Below, piece by piece: positions 9,201-17,186 of a stretch of 64,000 nucleotides of DNA; within the stretch, counting starts at the first letter, position 1; every line of letters starts with the position of its first letter. The stretch is from contig SZOX01000001.1 in assembly GCA_030263385.1 (NCBI GenBank), positions 158,521 to 222,520 of the forward strand, written 5' to 3'. This stretch comes from Zeimonas sp003577305 (GTDB lineage: Bacteria; Pseudomonadota; Gammaproteobacteria; Burkholderiales; Burkholderiaceae_E). The notes beneath the pieces are model-generated. The model saw nothing but the letters and a program-made list of their open reading frames with translations, had not been told where the DNA came from and searched no databases. The translations under genes and the position numbers were made by a program.

Positions 9201-10280
9201 TTCGTGGATCTTGCCCAGGTTGTGGCCGACGCGTGTGACCTCGAGCCAGTTGCCGTCGGGGTCGACCATCCGCCACCAGGCGAGGTTGTCGAGCGCAGTG
9301 CCCCAGAGCACCGCTTTCTTGCCGCCGGCGTTCATCGCGACGTTGCCGCCGACGCACGAGGCGTCGAGCGAAGTGGGGTCGACCGCGAACACCAGGCCGG
9401 CACGCTCGGCAGCCTCGGTGATGCGCCGGGTGACCACGCCCGCCTGCGAAAAGACGGTCGGCACCTCGCGATCGAGGCCTGGCAGCCGGACACGCTCGAC
9501 TTCGCCCAGCCTCTCGAGCTTCTCGGTGTTGATCACCGCCGACATCGGCGTGAGCGGAATCGCGCCGCCGGTGTAGCCGGTGCCGCCGCCGCGTGGAATG
9601 ATCGTCAGGCCCAGTTCGATGCAGGCAGTCACCAGTGCGGCGACCTCGGCTTCGCTGTCGGGCGCGAGCACCACGAACGGGTATTCGACGCGCCAGTCGG
9701 TCGCGTCGGTGACGTGCGAGACGCGGCTCATCGCGTCGAAGCGGACGTTGTCGCGCGCCGTGTGCCGCGAGAGCCGGCGCATTGCGCGCGCGCGCAAGGT
9801 CGCGGTGCGCGCGCACTCGCCCTCGAACCTGGCGACCGCTGCGCGCGCCAGCGCCAGCAACCGGCTCACCCGTGCGCTGCGCTCGCTGGCGGCCTGGTCG
9901 TCGTGCTCGCTCAGATCGAGCGCACGCCGTTTCTCGATCTCGCCCAGCCGGTGATGCATGTCCTGCACCAGCAGGCGCTGGCGCTTCGGGCTGTCGAGCA
10001 GGTCGTCCTGCAGGTACGGATTGCGCCGCACGACCCAGAGGTCTCCGAGCACTTCGTAGAGCATGCGTGCGGAGCGCCCGGTGCGCCGCTCGGCACGCAG
10101 TTCCTGGACAATCGCCCAGCCCTCGGCCCCGAGCAGGCGGATCACGATCTCGCGATCGGAGAACGAGGTGTAGTTGTAGGGGATCTCGCGCAGGCGCACC
10201 GCATCGGTGGCCGGTTCGTCGGCGGCGCGCGGCGGTTCGGAGCGCGGACCGGCGACCGTGTCGGTAGGGGGAGCGTTCAT
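6228..10280 (-). CDS. Giant FAD-binding oxidase / 4Fe-4S / CCG-domain oxidoreductase (DUF3683-type)
   Basis: 1350-aa multidomain redox protein of the D-lactate dehydrogenase/glycolate oxidase superfamily. Domains in order: an N-terminal ~180-aa helical domain (DUF3683-like); a PCMH-type FAD-binding domain (IIPRGGGTGYTGGAIPL, SCVGGNVAMNAGGKKA); an FAD-oxidase C-terminal region (HMHAGDGNVHTNIPVN, EHGIGITKLEF); two ferredoxin-type clusters (CLRCGKCKPVC and CTVCHKCLAPC); and two CCG cysteine-rich repeats (FPGCGSERL, YLCCGYPQRG, SCGTCYD and DPCHSPIKQ, CCGESGT, SCPSC). Such fusions oxidise 2-hydroxy acids and pass electrons through Fe-S centres. The exact substrate is unknown. ATG 10280 is preferred because upstream in-frame residues are non-coding-like. 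It is coupled to the downstream HIT gene. Confidence 0.9.
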   Translation of the reverse strand: MNAPPTDTVAGPRSEPPRAADEPATDAVRLREIPYNYTSFSDREIVIRLLGAEGWAIVQELRAERRTGRSARMLYEVLGDLWVVRRNPYLQDDLLDSPKRQRLLVQDMHHRLGEIEKRRALDLSEHDDQAASERSARVSRLLALARAAVARFEGECARTATLRARAMRRLSRHTARDNVRFDAMSRVSHVTDATDWRVEYPFVVLAPDSEAEVAALVTACIELGLTIIPRGGGTGYTGGAIPLTPMSAVINTEKLERLGEVERVRLPGLDREVPTVFSQAGVVTRRITEAAERAGLVFAVDPTSLDASCVGGNVAMNAGGKKAVLWGTALDNLAWWRMVDPDGNWLEVTRVGHNLGKIHEAPSASFELKWYAPAQFGPDGAMRGEPIRSERLDIEGRRFRKPGLGKDVTDKFLAGLPGVQKEGCDGLITSARWVLHRMPQCIRTVCLEFFGQPRDAVPSIVEIKNYLDTRPHGAILAGLEHLDERYLRAVGYTTKSRRGGLPKMVLIGDIVGDDDDAVARAASEVVRMANRRAGEGFVAVSAQARKAFWADRARTAAIARHTNAFKINEDVVIPLARMGEYTDGVERINIELSTKNKLATLDALERLLADEAQLPRPVAGRDDAAEREMSAARRAQALGLIRAARRRWSFLLGHIDEPLAPLRDALAGLGLAHLRERLDERLANEPDATLFRVLQDRTIRVSFKTEVRARLDDIFSGLAFAPLLQALDAVHRKLLRGRVFVALHMHAGDGNVHTNIPVNSDDYAMLKEAEAAVARIMALARSLDGVISGEHGIGITKLEFLGDEEIADFRAYKQRVDPEGRFNRGKLLDDPALPGDLRNAYTPSFGLMGAESLILQQSDIGSIADSVRNCLRCGKCKPVCATHVPRANLLYSPRNKILATSLLVEAFLYEEQTRRGVSIRHWDEFSDVADHCTVCHKCLAPCPVDIDFGDVSMNMRNLLRKMGRKKFNPGNAAAMFFLNATDPDTIRATRAAMVGIGYRAQRLAADLFRRPAREQTRRPPATVGRAPLKEQVIHFVNKKMPGNLPKKTARALLDVEDARYVPIIRDPQATTVDTEAVFYFPGCGSERLFSQVGLATQAMLWHVGVQTVLPPGYLCCGYPQRGSGQYDRAEKIITDNRVLLHRVATTLNYLDIRTVVVSCGTCYDQLQDYRFDRIFPGCRMVDIHEFLMEKGVRLDGVTGARYMYHDPCHSPIKQYAPLKVVNALINDSLNGRIGKNDRCCGESGTLAVSRPDISTQVRFRKEEEMRRDAQALRELPVAGADGAAGERFAGPIKVLTSCPSCLQGMVRFEEDAGVEADYVVVELARHILGEDWLQAYVRRANDGGIERVLV

Positions 10281-10339
10281 CGAACCTGCGATTTTATCCG
10301 ACCGGGATCGTGCCGGCCGGCGGGCGCTGCATCGGCGGA

Positions 10340-10834
10340 TCAGCCGCCCGAGAACGGCCCGAGCAGCGCGTGCCACCAGGCATTGGGCACGCCCATCAGC
10401 GCGGCCGTCATCAACACATAGCGCAAGCCCTTGCCGAGCGCCATCCAGCCCGCGCTCGGCCAGAAAGGCAGCCTCAGCCAGCCGGCAAGCGCGCACAGCG
10501 GATCGCCGACCACGGGCAGCCAGGTGAAGAACAGGGCCTTCGGGCCCAGGCGCTCGAGCCACCTCAGGTGGACGGTGCGCCTGCCGCGCGCCAGCGCTTC
10601 GTGCGCACCCAGCCCCATCCAGTAGTCGACCACGCCGCCCAGCGTGTTGCCGGCGGTGGCCACCAGGATCGCCAGCCAGAACTGCTCCGGGTTGAGCTTG
10701 ACGAAACCGAAGACGGCCGGTTCGGAGCCCACCGGCAACAGCGTCGCCGAGACGAAGGACACCGTGAAAATGGTCGACAGGCCGTTCTCGGGCAGCGCGA
10801 ACCAGTCGAGCAGGGTCCGGAGAAGGACTTCCAT
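10340..10834 (-). CDS. yqaA: YqaA-like small DedA/SNARE-associated membrane protein
   Basis: 164-aa inner-membrane protein with four or five hydrophobic segments. The signature FVSATLLPVGSEPAV and the later NTLGGVVDYWMG plus WLPVVGDPLCALAGWLRL match the YqaA branch of the DedA (VTT) superfamily, whose members are implicated in lipid scrambling and membrane homeostasis. The start ATG 10834 lies 84 bp from the divergently transcribed ilvA. It is followed after 59 bp by the FAD/Fe-S gene on the same strand, so it may be the first gene of that transcription unit. Confidence 0.85.
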   Translation of the reverse strand: MEVLLRTLLDWFALPENGLSTIFTVSFVSATLLPVGSEPAVFGFVKLNPEQFWLAILVATAGNTLGGVVDYWMGLGAHEALARGRRTVHLRWLERLGPKALFFTWLPVVGDPLCALAGWLRLPFWPSAGWMALGKGLRYVLMTAALMGVPNAWWHALLGPFSGG

Positions 10835-10902
10835 GGGCGAGGCAGTCTATCAGCGACCGCGGCCGCAGCCCTCCGCGCAGGCGCCACCCCGTCGCGGAGC
10901 GG

Positions 10903-10908
10903 TAGAAT
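10903..10908 (+). promoter_or_regulatory. Candidate -10 box of ilvA, near-leaderless
   Basis: TAGAAT matches the sigma70 -10 consensus at five of six positions and ends 10 nt before the ilvA ATG. Transcription would start within a few bases of the start codon. No convincing -35 box is visible. Confidence 0.4.
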
Positions 10909-10918
10909 CTGCGGCTTC

Positions 10919-12442
10919 ATGTCCATCGACTACCTCAAGCGCATCCTCACGGCGAAGGTCTACGACGTCGCCGAAGAAACGCCGCTCGACGCAGCGGATA
11001 CCCTGTCGACCAGACTGTCCAACCGCGTGCTGCTCAAGCGGGAGGACATGCAGCCGGTGTTCTCGTTCAAGCTGCGCGGAGCGTACAACCACATGGCGCG
11101 GCTGTCGGCGGTGCAGCTGGCGCGCGGCGTGATCGCCGCCTCGGCGGGCAACCACGCGCAGGGCGTCGCGCTGGCGGCGCGCCGACTCGGCTGCCGTGCG
11201 GTGATCGTGATGCCGGTCACCACGCCGCAGGTCAAGATCGACGCGGTCAGGGCGCTGGGCGGCGAGGTGGTGCTCACCGGTGACTCGTACAGCGACGCAG
11301 CGGCGGCGGCAACGGCGCAGCAGCAGCGCGAGGGGCTCACTTTCGTGCACCCGTTCGACGACCCCGACGTGATTGCCGGCCAGGGCACGGTCGGGATGGA
11401 GATCATGCGCCAGCACCATGGCCCGCTGCATGCGATCTTCGTGCCGATCGGCGGCGGCGGGCTGGCCGCGGGCGTGGCCGCCTACGTCAAGCAGGTGCGG
11501 CCCGAGGTCCGCGTGATCGGCGTGCAGACCGTCGATTCCGACACGATGGCGCGCTCGATCCGGGCGGGCCGGCGCGTCGAGCTGCACGACGTCGGCCTGT
11601 TCTCGGACGGCACCGCCGTGAAGAAGGTCGGCGAGGAGACTTTCCGGCTCTGCCGCGCCCTGCTCGACGACATCGTGGTGGTGGACACCGACGCGATCTG
11701 CGCCGCGATCAAGGACGTCTTCCAGGACACCCGCTCGATCCTCGAGCCTGCCGGGGCGCTGTCGGTCGCCGGGCTGAAGGCCTGGGTCGAGCGCGAGAAG
11801 CTGCACGACGAGACGCTGGTCGCGGTGGCCAGCGGTGCGAACATGAACTTCGACCGGCTGCGCTTCGTCTCCGAGCGCGCCGAGATCGGCGAGCGGCGCG
11901 AGGCGGTGTTCGCGGTGACGATCCCGGAAGAGCGCGGCAGCTTCCGCCGCTTCTGCGAGACGGTGGGTCCGCGCAACGTGACCGAATTCAACTACCGGAT
12001 CGCCGATCCGCGACAGGCGCACGTATTCGTGGGCATCCAGACCTCGCATTCGGGCGAGGCCGCGCAGATCGCCGCCGGCTTCGAGGCGGCCGGCTTTCCC
12101 GCGCTCGACCTCACCGACGACGAACTCGGCAAGCTGCACCTGCGCCACATGGTGGGCGGCAACTCGCCGCTGGCGAAGAACGAGCTGCTCTACAGCTTCG
12201 TGTTTCCCGAGCGGCCCGGTGCCCTGATCCGCTTCCTGTCGAGCATGAGCCCGAACTGGAACATCTCGCTGTTCCACTATCGCAACCACGGCGCCGACTA
12301 CGGCCGCATCCTGGTCGGAATCCAGGTGCCGGCCGGCGAAAAGAAGCAGTTCCGCGAGTTCCTCGCCACCCTCGGCTACCCGCATCGCGACGAAAGCCAG
12401 CACCCCGCCTACCGGCTGTTCCTGGGCGCGCACGCGAGCTGA
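10919..12442 (+). CDS. ilvA: Threonine ammonia-lyase, biosynthetic (threonine deaminase)
   Basis: PLP enzyme converting L-threonine to 2-oxobutanoate and ammonia, the first committed step of isoleucine biosynthesis. The 507-aa length fits the long, allosteric form. The catalytic domain has the PLP lysine in SFKLRGAYN (Lys51), SAGNHAQGVA, and the glycine-rich phosphate loop GGGGLAAG. The C-terminal third (from about residue 325) holds two ACT-like domains (VTIPEERGSFRRFCE and FPERPGALIRFLSS) that bind isoleucine or valine in this family. The ATG is 10 nt downstream of a -10-like hexamer. It is divergent from yqaA and followed by hemA after 47 bp. Confidence 0.96.
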   Translation: MSIDYLKRILTAKVYDVAEETPLDAADTLSTRLSNRVLLKREDMQPVFSFKLRGAYNHMARLSAVQLARGVIAASAGNHAQGVALAARRLGCRAVIVMPVTTPQVKIDAVRALGGEVVLTGDSYSDAAAAATAQQQREGLTFVHPFDDPDVIAGQGTVGMEIMRQHHGPLHAIFVPIGGGGLAAGVAAYVKQVRPEVRVIGVQTVDSDTMARSIRAGRRVELHDVGLFSDGTAVKKVGEETFRLCRALLDDIVVVDTDAICAAIKDVFQDTRSILEPAGALSVAGLKAWVEREKLHDETLVAVASGANMNFDRLRFVSERAEIGERREAVFAVTIPEERGSFRRFCETVGPRNVTEFNYRIADPRQAHVFVGIQTSHSGEAAQIAAGFEAAGFPALDLTDDELGKLHLRHMVGGNSPLAKNELLYSFVFPERPGALIRFLSSMSPNWNISLFHYRNHGADYGRILVGIQVPAGEKKQFREFLATLGYPHRDESQHPAYRLFLGAHAS

Positions 12443-12471
12443 TCGGAATCACCCCAGCAGCGCCTGAATCC

Positions 12472-12479
12472 GATAATAT
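12472..12479 (+). promoter_or_regulatory. Candidate -10 region of hemA
   Basis: GATAATAT contains GATAAT (5/6 to consensus) 12 nt before the hemA ATG, the only clearly AT-rich spot in the gap. As with ilvA, the implied 5' leader is very short. No good -35 box is visible. Confidence 0.4.
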
Positions 12480-12489
12480 TCAAAGTGTT

Positions 12490-13809
12490 ATGCAGCTTCT
12501 CACACTCGGCCTGAACCACCAGACCGCGCCGCTTGCGCTGCGCGAGCGCGTGTCGTTCCCGGGCGAGACGCTGAGGGCGGCGCTCGCCGACCTGCGCGAG
12601 CGGCTGCATCCGGTGGCCCGCGAGTCGGCGATCCTCTCCACCTGCAACCGCACCGAGATCTACTGCGCGACGCAGCAGCCGCACGAGACCAGAATGGCGA
12701 TCGCGGGCTGGCTCGATCACCGCCAGCGGGTCGACGAGGCGGCGCTGCTGTCGCACCTGTATGCGCTGCCCAACGGCGAAGCGGTGCGCCACGCGTTCCG
12801 CGTCGCGGCCGGGCTCGATTCGATGGTGCTCGGCGAGCCGCAGATCCTCGGCCAGATGAAGCAGGCCGCGAGGGTCGCGCACGAGGCTGGCGCACTGGGC
12901 TCGCACCTTCACCAGCTGTTCCAGCGCTCGTTCGCGGTCGCCAAGGAGGTGCGCAGCACCACCGAGATCGGCGCGCACTCGGTGTCGATGGCCGCTGCCG
13001 CGGTACGGCTCGCGCGGCGCATCTTCGAAGACCTGCGCGACACCCGCGTGCTGTTCGTTGGCGCCGGCGAAATGATCGAGCTGGCGGCCACGCACTTCGC
13101 CGCCCAGCATCCCAAGTCCATGGTCGTGGCCAACCGCACGATCGACCGCGCGAGCCGGCTCGCGCAGCGGCTCGGCGCGCACACGCTGCGGCTGGCCGAG
13201 CTGCCCGAACGGCTCGACGAATTCGACATCGTCATCTCCTGTACGGCGAGTTCGCTGCCGATCATCGGGCTGGGCATGGTCGAGCGCGCCACGCGCGCCC
13301 GGCGGCGCAAGCCGATGTTCATGGTCGACCTCGCCGTGCCGCGCGACATCGAAGCCGAAGTCGCCCGCCTCGACGACGTCTTCCTCTACACGGTCGACGA
13401 CCTCGGCCGACAGGTCGCGGCCGGCCACGAGAACCGGCGCGCCGCCGTGGCGCAGGCAGAGGCGATCATCGAGACCCGCGTCGACGCGTTCATGCAGTGG
13501 ATGTCGACGCGCCGGGCGGTGCCCGCGATCCGCTCGCTGCACGCGCGCGGTGACGCGATCCGCCGCGCCGAGATCGAGCGCGCGCGGCGCGCGCTGGCCC
13601 GCGGCGAGGCGCCCGAGCGCGTCGTCGAACTGCTGGCGCACGGACTCACCGCGAAGTTCCTGCACGGACCCACATCGCTGCTGCACGGCCCGGATGCGCA
13701 GCGCGAGCACCTGCTGCCGATCCTCGACCAGCTCCTTCCCGACCGCTTCGCCCCGGCTGCGCCCGACGCGCCCGGCAGCGACGACGACGCACACGCCGCT
13801 GGCGGTTAG
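12490..13809 (+). CDS. hemA: Glutamyl-tRNA reductase
   Basis: First enzyme of C5 tetrapyrrole synthesis, reducing glutamyl-tRNA(Glu) to glutamate-1-semialdehyde with NADPH. 439 aa, typical length. The N-terminal catalytic domain has LGLNHQTAPLALRE and the nucleophile Cys52 in LSTCNRTEIY. The signature GEPQILGQMK follows. The NADPH-binding domain has VLFVGAGEMIEL, and the C-terminal helical dimerisation domain ends in TAKFLHGPT. Immediately followed (9 bp) by prfA, the usual gammaproteobacterial and betaproteobacterial arrangement. Confidence 0.97.
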   Translation: MQLLTLGLNHQTAPLALRERVSFPGETLRAALADLRERLHPVARESAILSTCNRTEIYCATQQPHETRMAIAGWLDHRQRVDEAALLSHLYALPNGEAVRHAFRVAAGLDSMVLGEPQILGQMKQAARVAHEAGALGSHLHQLFQRSFAVAKEVRSTTEIGAHSVSMAAAAVRLARRIFEDLRDTRVLFVGAGEMIELAATHFAAQHPKSMVVANRTIDRASRLAQRLGAHTLRLAELPERLDEFDIVISCTASSLPIIGLGMVERATRARRRKPMFMVDLAVPRDIEAEVARLDDVFLYTVDDLGRQVAAGHENRRAAVAQAEAIIETRVDAFMQWMSTRRAVPAIRSLHARGDAIRRAEIERARRALARGEAPERVVELLAHGLTAKFLHGPTSLLHGPDAQREHLLPILDQLLPDRFAPAAPDAPGSDDDAHAAGG

Positions 13810-13818
13810 GGCTCGGGC

Positions 13819-14904
13819 ATGAAGGCCTCGATGCAGGCCAGGCTCGAACAGCTCGAACGCCGCCTGGCCGAAGTGAACCTGCTGCTCTCCGGCGAGGATG
13901 CCGCACGCGACCTCGACGCGTTTCGCCGCGCCAGCCGCGAGCATGCCGAACTCGCGCAGGTGGTCGACTGCTACGAGGCCTGGAAGCGCGCCATTGCCGA
14001 CCTGCGCACCGCCGAGCAGATGCGCTCGGAGCCTGCCATGCGCGAGTTCGCCGACGAGGAGGCGAGCGCGGCGGCCGCGCGCGCCGCCGAACAGGAGGCG
14101 CTGCTGCAGCGGCTGCTGCTGCCCAAAGACCCGAACGACGAGCGCAGCGTGCTGCTCGAGATCCGCGCCGGCACCGGCGGCGACGAGTCGGCGCTGTTCG
14201 CCGGCGCGCTGCTGCGCATGTACCTGCGCTTCGCCGAGCGCCGCGGCTGGCGCACCGAGATCGTCTCGTCCAGCGAATCCGAGCTCGGCGGCTACAAGGA
14301 AGTGATCGTGCGCATCGACGGCGACGGCGCCTGGTCGCAGCTGAAGTTCGAGTCCGGCGGACACCGGGTGCAGCGCGTGCCCGAGACCGAAGCGCAGGGG
14401 CGCATCCACACCTCCGCCTGCACGGTCGCGGTGATGCCCGAGGCCGAGGAAGTGGGCGAGATCGACATCGACCCCGACGAGATCCGCATCGACGTGTTCC
14501 GCGCCTCGGGCGCCGGCGGACAGCACGTGAACCGGACCGAATCGGCGGTACGCATCACCCACCTGCCCACCGGCATGGTGGCCGAATGCCAGGACGATCG
14601 CTCACAGCACCGCAACCGCGATCGTGCGATGCAGGTGCTCGCCACGCGACTGAAGGACCACCGGATGCGCGAGGCGCAGGCCCGCGAGGCTGCACAGCGC
14701 AAGTCGCTGATCGGCTCGGGCGACCGCTCGGAGCGCATCCGCACCTACAACTTCCCGCAGGGCCGGGTCACCGACCACCGCATCAACCTCACGCTGTACA
14801 AGCTGCAGCAGGTCATGGACGGAGACCTCGACGAGATGATCGCCGCGCTGTCGGCCGAGCACCAGGCGCGCCTGGTTGCCGAGCTCGGCGAGGGGGTCCA
14901 GTGA
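13819..14904 (+). CDS. prfA: Peptide chain release factor 1
   Basis: Class-I release factor for UAA/UAG stop codons. 361 aa. The GGQ peptidyl-hydrolysis loop is at 233-235 (SGAGGQHVNRTES). The stop-codon-reading tripeptide is PET at 188-190 (RVPETEAQGRIHT), a variant of the PxT motif that is PAT in E. coli. ATG 13819 lies 9 bp after hemA. An internal ATG four codons later is possible. The stop overlaps the prmC start (GTGA), coupling RF1 to the enzyme that methylates its Gln. Confidence 0.97.
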   Translation: MKASMQARLEQLERRLAEVNLLLSGEDAARDLDAFRRASREHAELAQVVDCYEAWKRAIADLRTAEQMRSEPAMREFADEEASAAAARAAEQEALLQRLLLPKDPNDERSVLLEIRAGTGGDESALFAGALLRMYLRFAERRGWRTEIVSSSESELGGYKEVIVRIDGDGAWSQLKFESGGHRVQRVPETEAQGRIHTSACTVAVMPEAEEVGEIDIDPDEIRIDVFRASGAGGQHVNRTESAVRITHLPTGMVAECQDDRSQHRNRDRAMQVLATRLKDHRMREAQAREAAQRKSLIGSGDRSERIRTYNFPQGRVTDHRINLTLYKLQQVMDGDLDEMIAALSAEHQARLVAELGEGVQ

Positions 14905-15821
14905 GCCGGCATGACGCCGCGCCGGCACCGCACGCCGGTGCGCCCGCTCCGGCCGGGAGCGCTGCGGCCGCAACGCCGGCCGCTGCCGACGCGCCGAGCC
15001 GGGAGCATCTGGTTCTCGCGAGCGGCCTGCCGCGGCTCGAGGCCCGGGTGCTGCTCGCACACGCAAGCGGGCGCAGGCGCGAGTGGCTGATCGCGCACGG
15101 CGACGAGCCTGCCGAGGCGCGTGCGGCCGCCGCCTTCGCCGAGCTCGCGCAACGGCGCCGCGACGGCGAGCCGATCGCCTATCTCACCGGCACGCGCGAG
15201 TTCCTCGGCCGCGACTTCGAAGTGTCGCCGGCGGTGCTGATTCCGCGGCCCGAAACGGAACTGCTGGTGCGGGCCGCGCTCGAACGCGCGCCGCACGGCG
15301 CCCGGATCGTCGACCTGGGCACCGGCAGCGGTGCGATCGCGGTCAGCCTGGCATGCGAGCGCGACGACCTGCGCGTGCTCGGCACCGACGCCTCGTTGCA
15401 GGCGCTGGAGGTGGCCATCGGCAACGCACGGTGCCTGGCCGCCCAGGCACTGGCGAGCAGCCGGTTGCGGCTGCTCGCCGGCAACTGGTGGGAGGCGATC
15501 GATCCGGGCGAAACGTTCGACCTCGTCGTGTCGAATCCGCCCTACGTGCCGGCCGGCGATCCGCACCTGTCGCAGGGTGACGTGCGCTTCGAGCCATCGC
15601 AGGCACTCGCGGCAGGGCCCGACGGGCTGGCGGCGCTGCGCGAGATCGTTGCGGGAGCCAGCGCCCGGCTGCAACCCGGAGGGTGGCTGCTGCTCGAGCA
15701 CGGCTACGACCAGGACGTGGCGGTGCGGGCGCTGCTGGCCGGCGCCGGCTTCACGGCGATCGCCACGCTGCCCGACGCCGCAGGCCTGCCCCGCGTGACG
15801 CTGGGGCGCCGTCCCGAATAA
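14901..15821 (+). CDS. prmC: Release factor glutamine N5-methyltransferase
   Basis: SAM-dependent enzyme that methylates the GGQ glutamine of RF1/RF2. The N-terminal part carries RLEARVLLAHASGRRREWL. The Rossmann domain has motif I DLGTGSGAIAVSLA and the catalytic NPPY in VVSNPPYVPAGDPHL. YLTGTREFLGRDF and VLIPRPETELLV are diagnostic. GTG 14901 overlaps the prfA stop and is in frame. The first ~35 residues are an Ala/Pro-rich low-complexity tail, so a later start cannot be excluded. 306 aa. Confidence 0.95.
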   Translation: MSRHDAAPAPHAGAPAPAGSAAAATPAAADAPSREHLVLASGLPRLEARVLLAHASGRRREWLIAHGDEPAEARAAAAFAELAQRRRDGEPIAYLTGTREFLGRDFEVSPAVLIPRPETELLVRAALERAPHGARIVDLGTGSGAIAVSLACERDDLRVLGTDASLQALEVAIGNARCLAAQALASSRLRLLAGNWWEAIDPGETFDLVVSNPPYVPAGDPHLSQGDVRFEPSQALAAGPDGLAALREIVAGASARLQPGGWLLLEHGYDQDVAVRALLAGAGFTAIATLPDAAGLPRVTLGRRPE

Positions 15822-15828
15822 CCCCGGT

Positions 15829-15858
15829 TTGACGCTGGGTCCGGCTCGTTCCTAGAAT
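15829..15858 (+). promoter_or_regulatory. Candidate sigma70 promoter of grxD
   Basis: TTGACG (15829-15834), 18-bp spacer, TAGAAT (15853-15858); each box matches consensus at five of six. It lies just after the prmC stop and gives a leader of about 40 nt before grxD. Confidence 0.55.
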
Positions 15859-15905
15859 CGTTCTTCCGCCGCATCGCGGCGCAGTCGTTCTCCCCGAGGC
15901 ATTCA

Positions 15906-16226
15906 ATGGACGCAAAGGCATTCATCCAGAAGACCGTCAGCGAAAACCCCATCGTGCTGTTCATGAAAGGCACGGCGGAGTTCCCCCAATGCGGCTTCTC
16001 GGGCCGCGCGATCCAGATCCTGAAGTCTTGTGGCGTGAAGAACCTCGTCACGGTCAACGTGCTCGATGACGACGAGGTCCGCCAGGCGATCAAGGAATAC
16101 GCGAACTGGCCGACGATCCCGCAGCTCTACATCGGCGGCGAGTTCGTCGGCGGCTCCGACATCATGTTCGAGATGTACCAGTCGGGCGAACTGCAGAAGC
16201 TGATCCCCCAGGCCGCGCAGGCCTGA
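15906..16226 (+). CDS. grxD: Monothiol glutaredoxin, Grx4 family
   Basis: 106-aa monothiol glutaredoxin that binds and transfers [2Fe-2S] clusters with glutathione. The active-site CGFS is at residues 29-32 (EFPQCGFSG), with the GSH-binding Lys21 in FMKGT and the WPTIPQLY and GGSDI motifs all present. It follows prmC with its own apparent promoter, a common betaproteobacterial linkage. Confidence 0.97.
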   Translation: MDAKAFIQKTVSENPIVLFMKGTAEFPQCGFSGRAIQILKSCGVKNLVTVNVLDDDEVRQAIKEYANWPTIPQLYIGGEFVGGSDIMFEMYQSGELQKLIPQAAQA

Positions 16227-16251
16227 CCGGCCACGACGGCGCCAGTAGAAT
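16223..16251 (+). promoter_or_regulatory. Candidate promoter of the universal stress protein gene
   Basis: CTGACC (16223-16228), 17-bp spacer, TAGAAT (16246-16251). The -35 box overlaps the grxD stop. The -10 box is 5/6 and the -35 box 4/6 to consensus. Confidence 0.4.
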
Positions 16252-16346
16252 GGCGTCGTGAATTCCAACCGACTCATCCTCGCGAACGGGCGCCGGCTCG
16301 CCCCTCGCCGGGACGGCCTGTGCCCTGCCGAAGACGGAGAACCCGG

Positions 16347-16778
16347 ATGACGATGAAGCTGCTCGTGGCCACCGACGGATCGAAGAACGCGCTGAACGCG
16401 GTGAAGTACGCAGCCCGGCTGCTCGCGCGCACAGCCGAGGGCGGCTCGATCACCCTGATCAGCGTGCACGACGACGTCGCGCTCAGGCATGCGCGCCGTT
16501 TCGTCGGCAAGGAAGCGGTGAACGACTACCTTCGCGAGCTCGCCGAGCAGGATCTCGCCGACGCGCGCAAGTACCTCGACAAGGCCGAGATCCCGCACGA
16601 CATGATCATCCGCACCGGCCACGTTGCCACCGAGATTGCGGCAGCGGCCGAGCGCGGCCGGTTCGACCTGCTGGTGCTCGGTTCCAAGGGCCGCAGCGCA
16701 GTGAAGGACCTTCTGATCGGCTCGGTTGCCAGGCGCGTGGCCGAGATCTCCACGGTCCCGGTGCTGCTGGTGAAGTAG
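16347..16778 (+). CDS. Universal stress protein, UspA family
   Basis: 143-aa single-domain Usp. It opens with KLLVATDGSKNALNAV and carries the ATP-binding signature GSKGRSAVKDLLIGSVA followed by VPVLLVK, so an ATP-binding, dimerising cytoplasmic stress protein is expected. ATG 16347 is preceded by GGAGA at suitable distance. A second ATG two codons later is possible. The target process is unknown. Confidence 0.92.
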   Translation: MTMKLLVATDGSKNALNAVKYAARLLARTAEGGSITLISVHDDVALRHARRFVGKEAVNDYLRELAEQDLADARKYLDKAEIPHDMIIRTGHVATEIAAAAERGRFDLLVLGSKGRSAVKDLLIGSVARRVAEISTVPVLLVK

Positions 16779-16806
16779 AGCGCCGTCCACTGAAGAGGAG
16801 CGCACC

Positions 16807-17151
16807 ATGTCGCTGATCATCGGATGGGCCATCAACGCCGCGAGCCTCCTGCTGCTCGCATGGCTCATGCCGGCGGTGAAAGTGGCCGGCTTAGGCACGG
16901 CACTGGTCGCGGTGCTGGTGCTCGGGCTGCTCAACACGGTGATCCGCCCGGTGTTGCTGGTTCTCACGCTGCCGGTGAACCTGCTCACCCTCGGGCTGTT
17001 CACTTTCGTGATCAACGGGTTCCTGTTCTGGCTCGCGGCGCGCTTCCTCGAAGGCTTCGAGGTGCGCAGCTTCGGCTGGGCAGTGCTCGGCGCGATCGTC
17101 TACAGCCTGATCAGCTGGACGGTGAGCGCAGTGCTCTCGCGCTCGCACTGA
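16807..17151 (+). CDS. Small four-helix membrane protein, phage-holin family IV-like
   Basis: 114-aa integral membrane protein with four hydrophobic segments and the conserved LGLLNTVIRPVLLVLTLPVN and FVINGFLFWLAA stretches of the PF04020 family. Despite the family name, these are ordinary chromosomal membrane proteins; nothing phage-like lies nearby. It follows the stress protein by 28 bp with an AAGAGGAG ribosome-binding site, so they are probably co-transcribed. Confidence 0.88.
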   Translation: MSLIIGWAINAASLLLLAWLMPAVKVAGLGTALVAVLVLGLLNTVIRPVLLVLTLPVNLLTLGLFTFVINGFLFWLAARFLEGFEVRSFGWAVLGAIVYSLISWTVSAVLSRSH

Positions 17152-17186
17152 CGCGGAGCGCCTCGCCGCTGCGGGCGCCCGCGCGT

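Noticed and set aside
3964..9816. A 1950-codon open frame on the minus strand
   Set aside because: Only its 3' part (3964-5616) codes a protein-like sequence. The rest runs out of frame across the HIT and FAD/Fe-S genes and is Arg/Ala-rich, typical of shadow frames in GC-rich DNA.
5901..10421. A 1506-codon plus-strand open frame
   Set aside because: Antisense to the FAD/Fe-S gene; composition is His/Arg/Asp-rich without domains.
12409..14562. A 717-codon minus-strand open frame over hemA and prfA
   Set aside because: Antisense to two unmistakable genes.
16807..17151. A prophage holin
   Set aside because: The PF04020 family name mentions holin, but no lysis or phage genes are nearby and the family is common on chromosomes.
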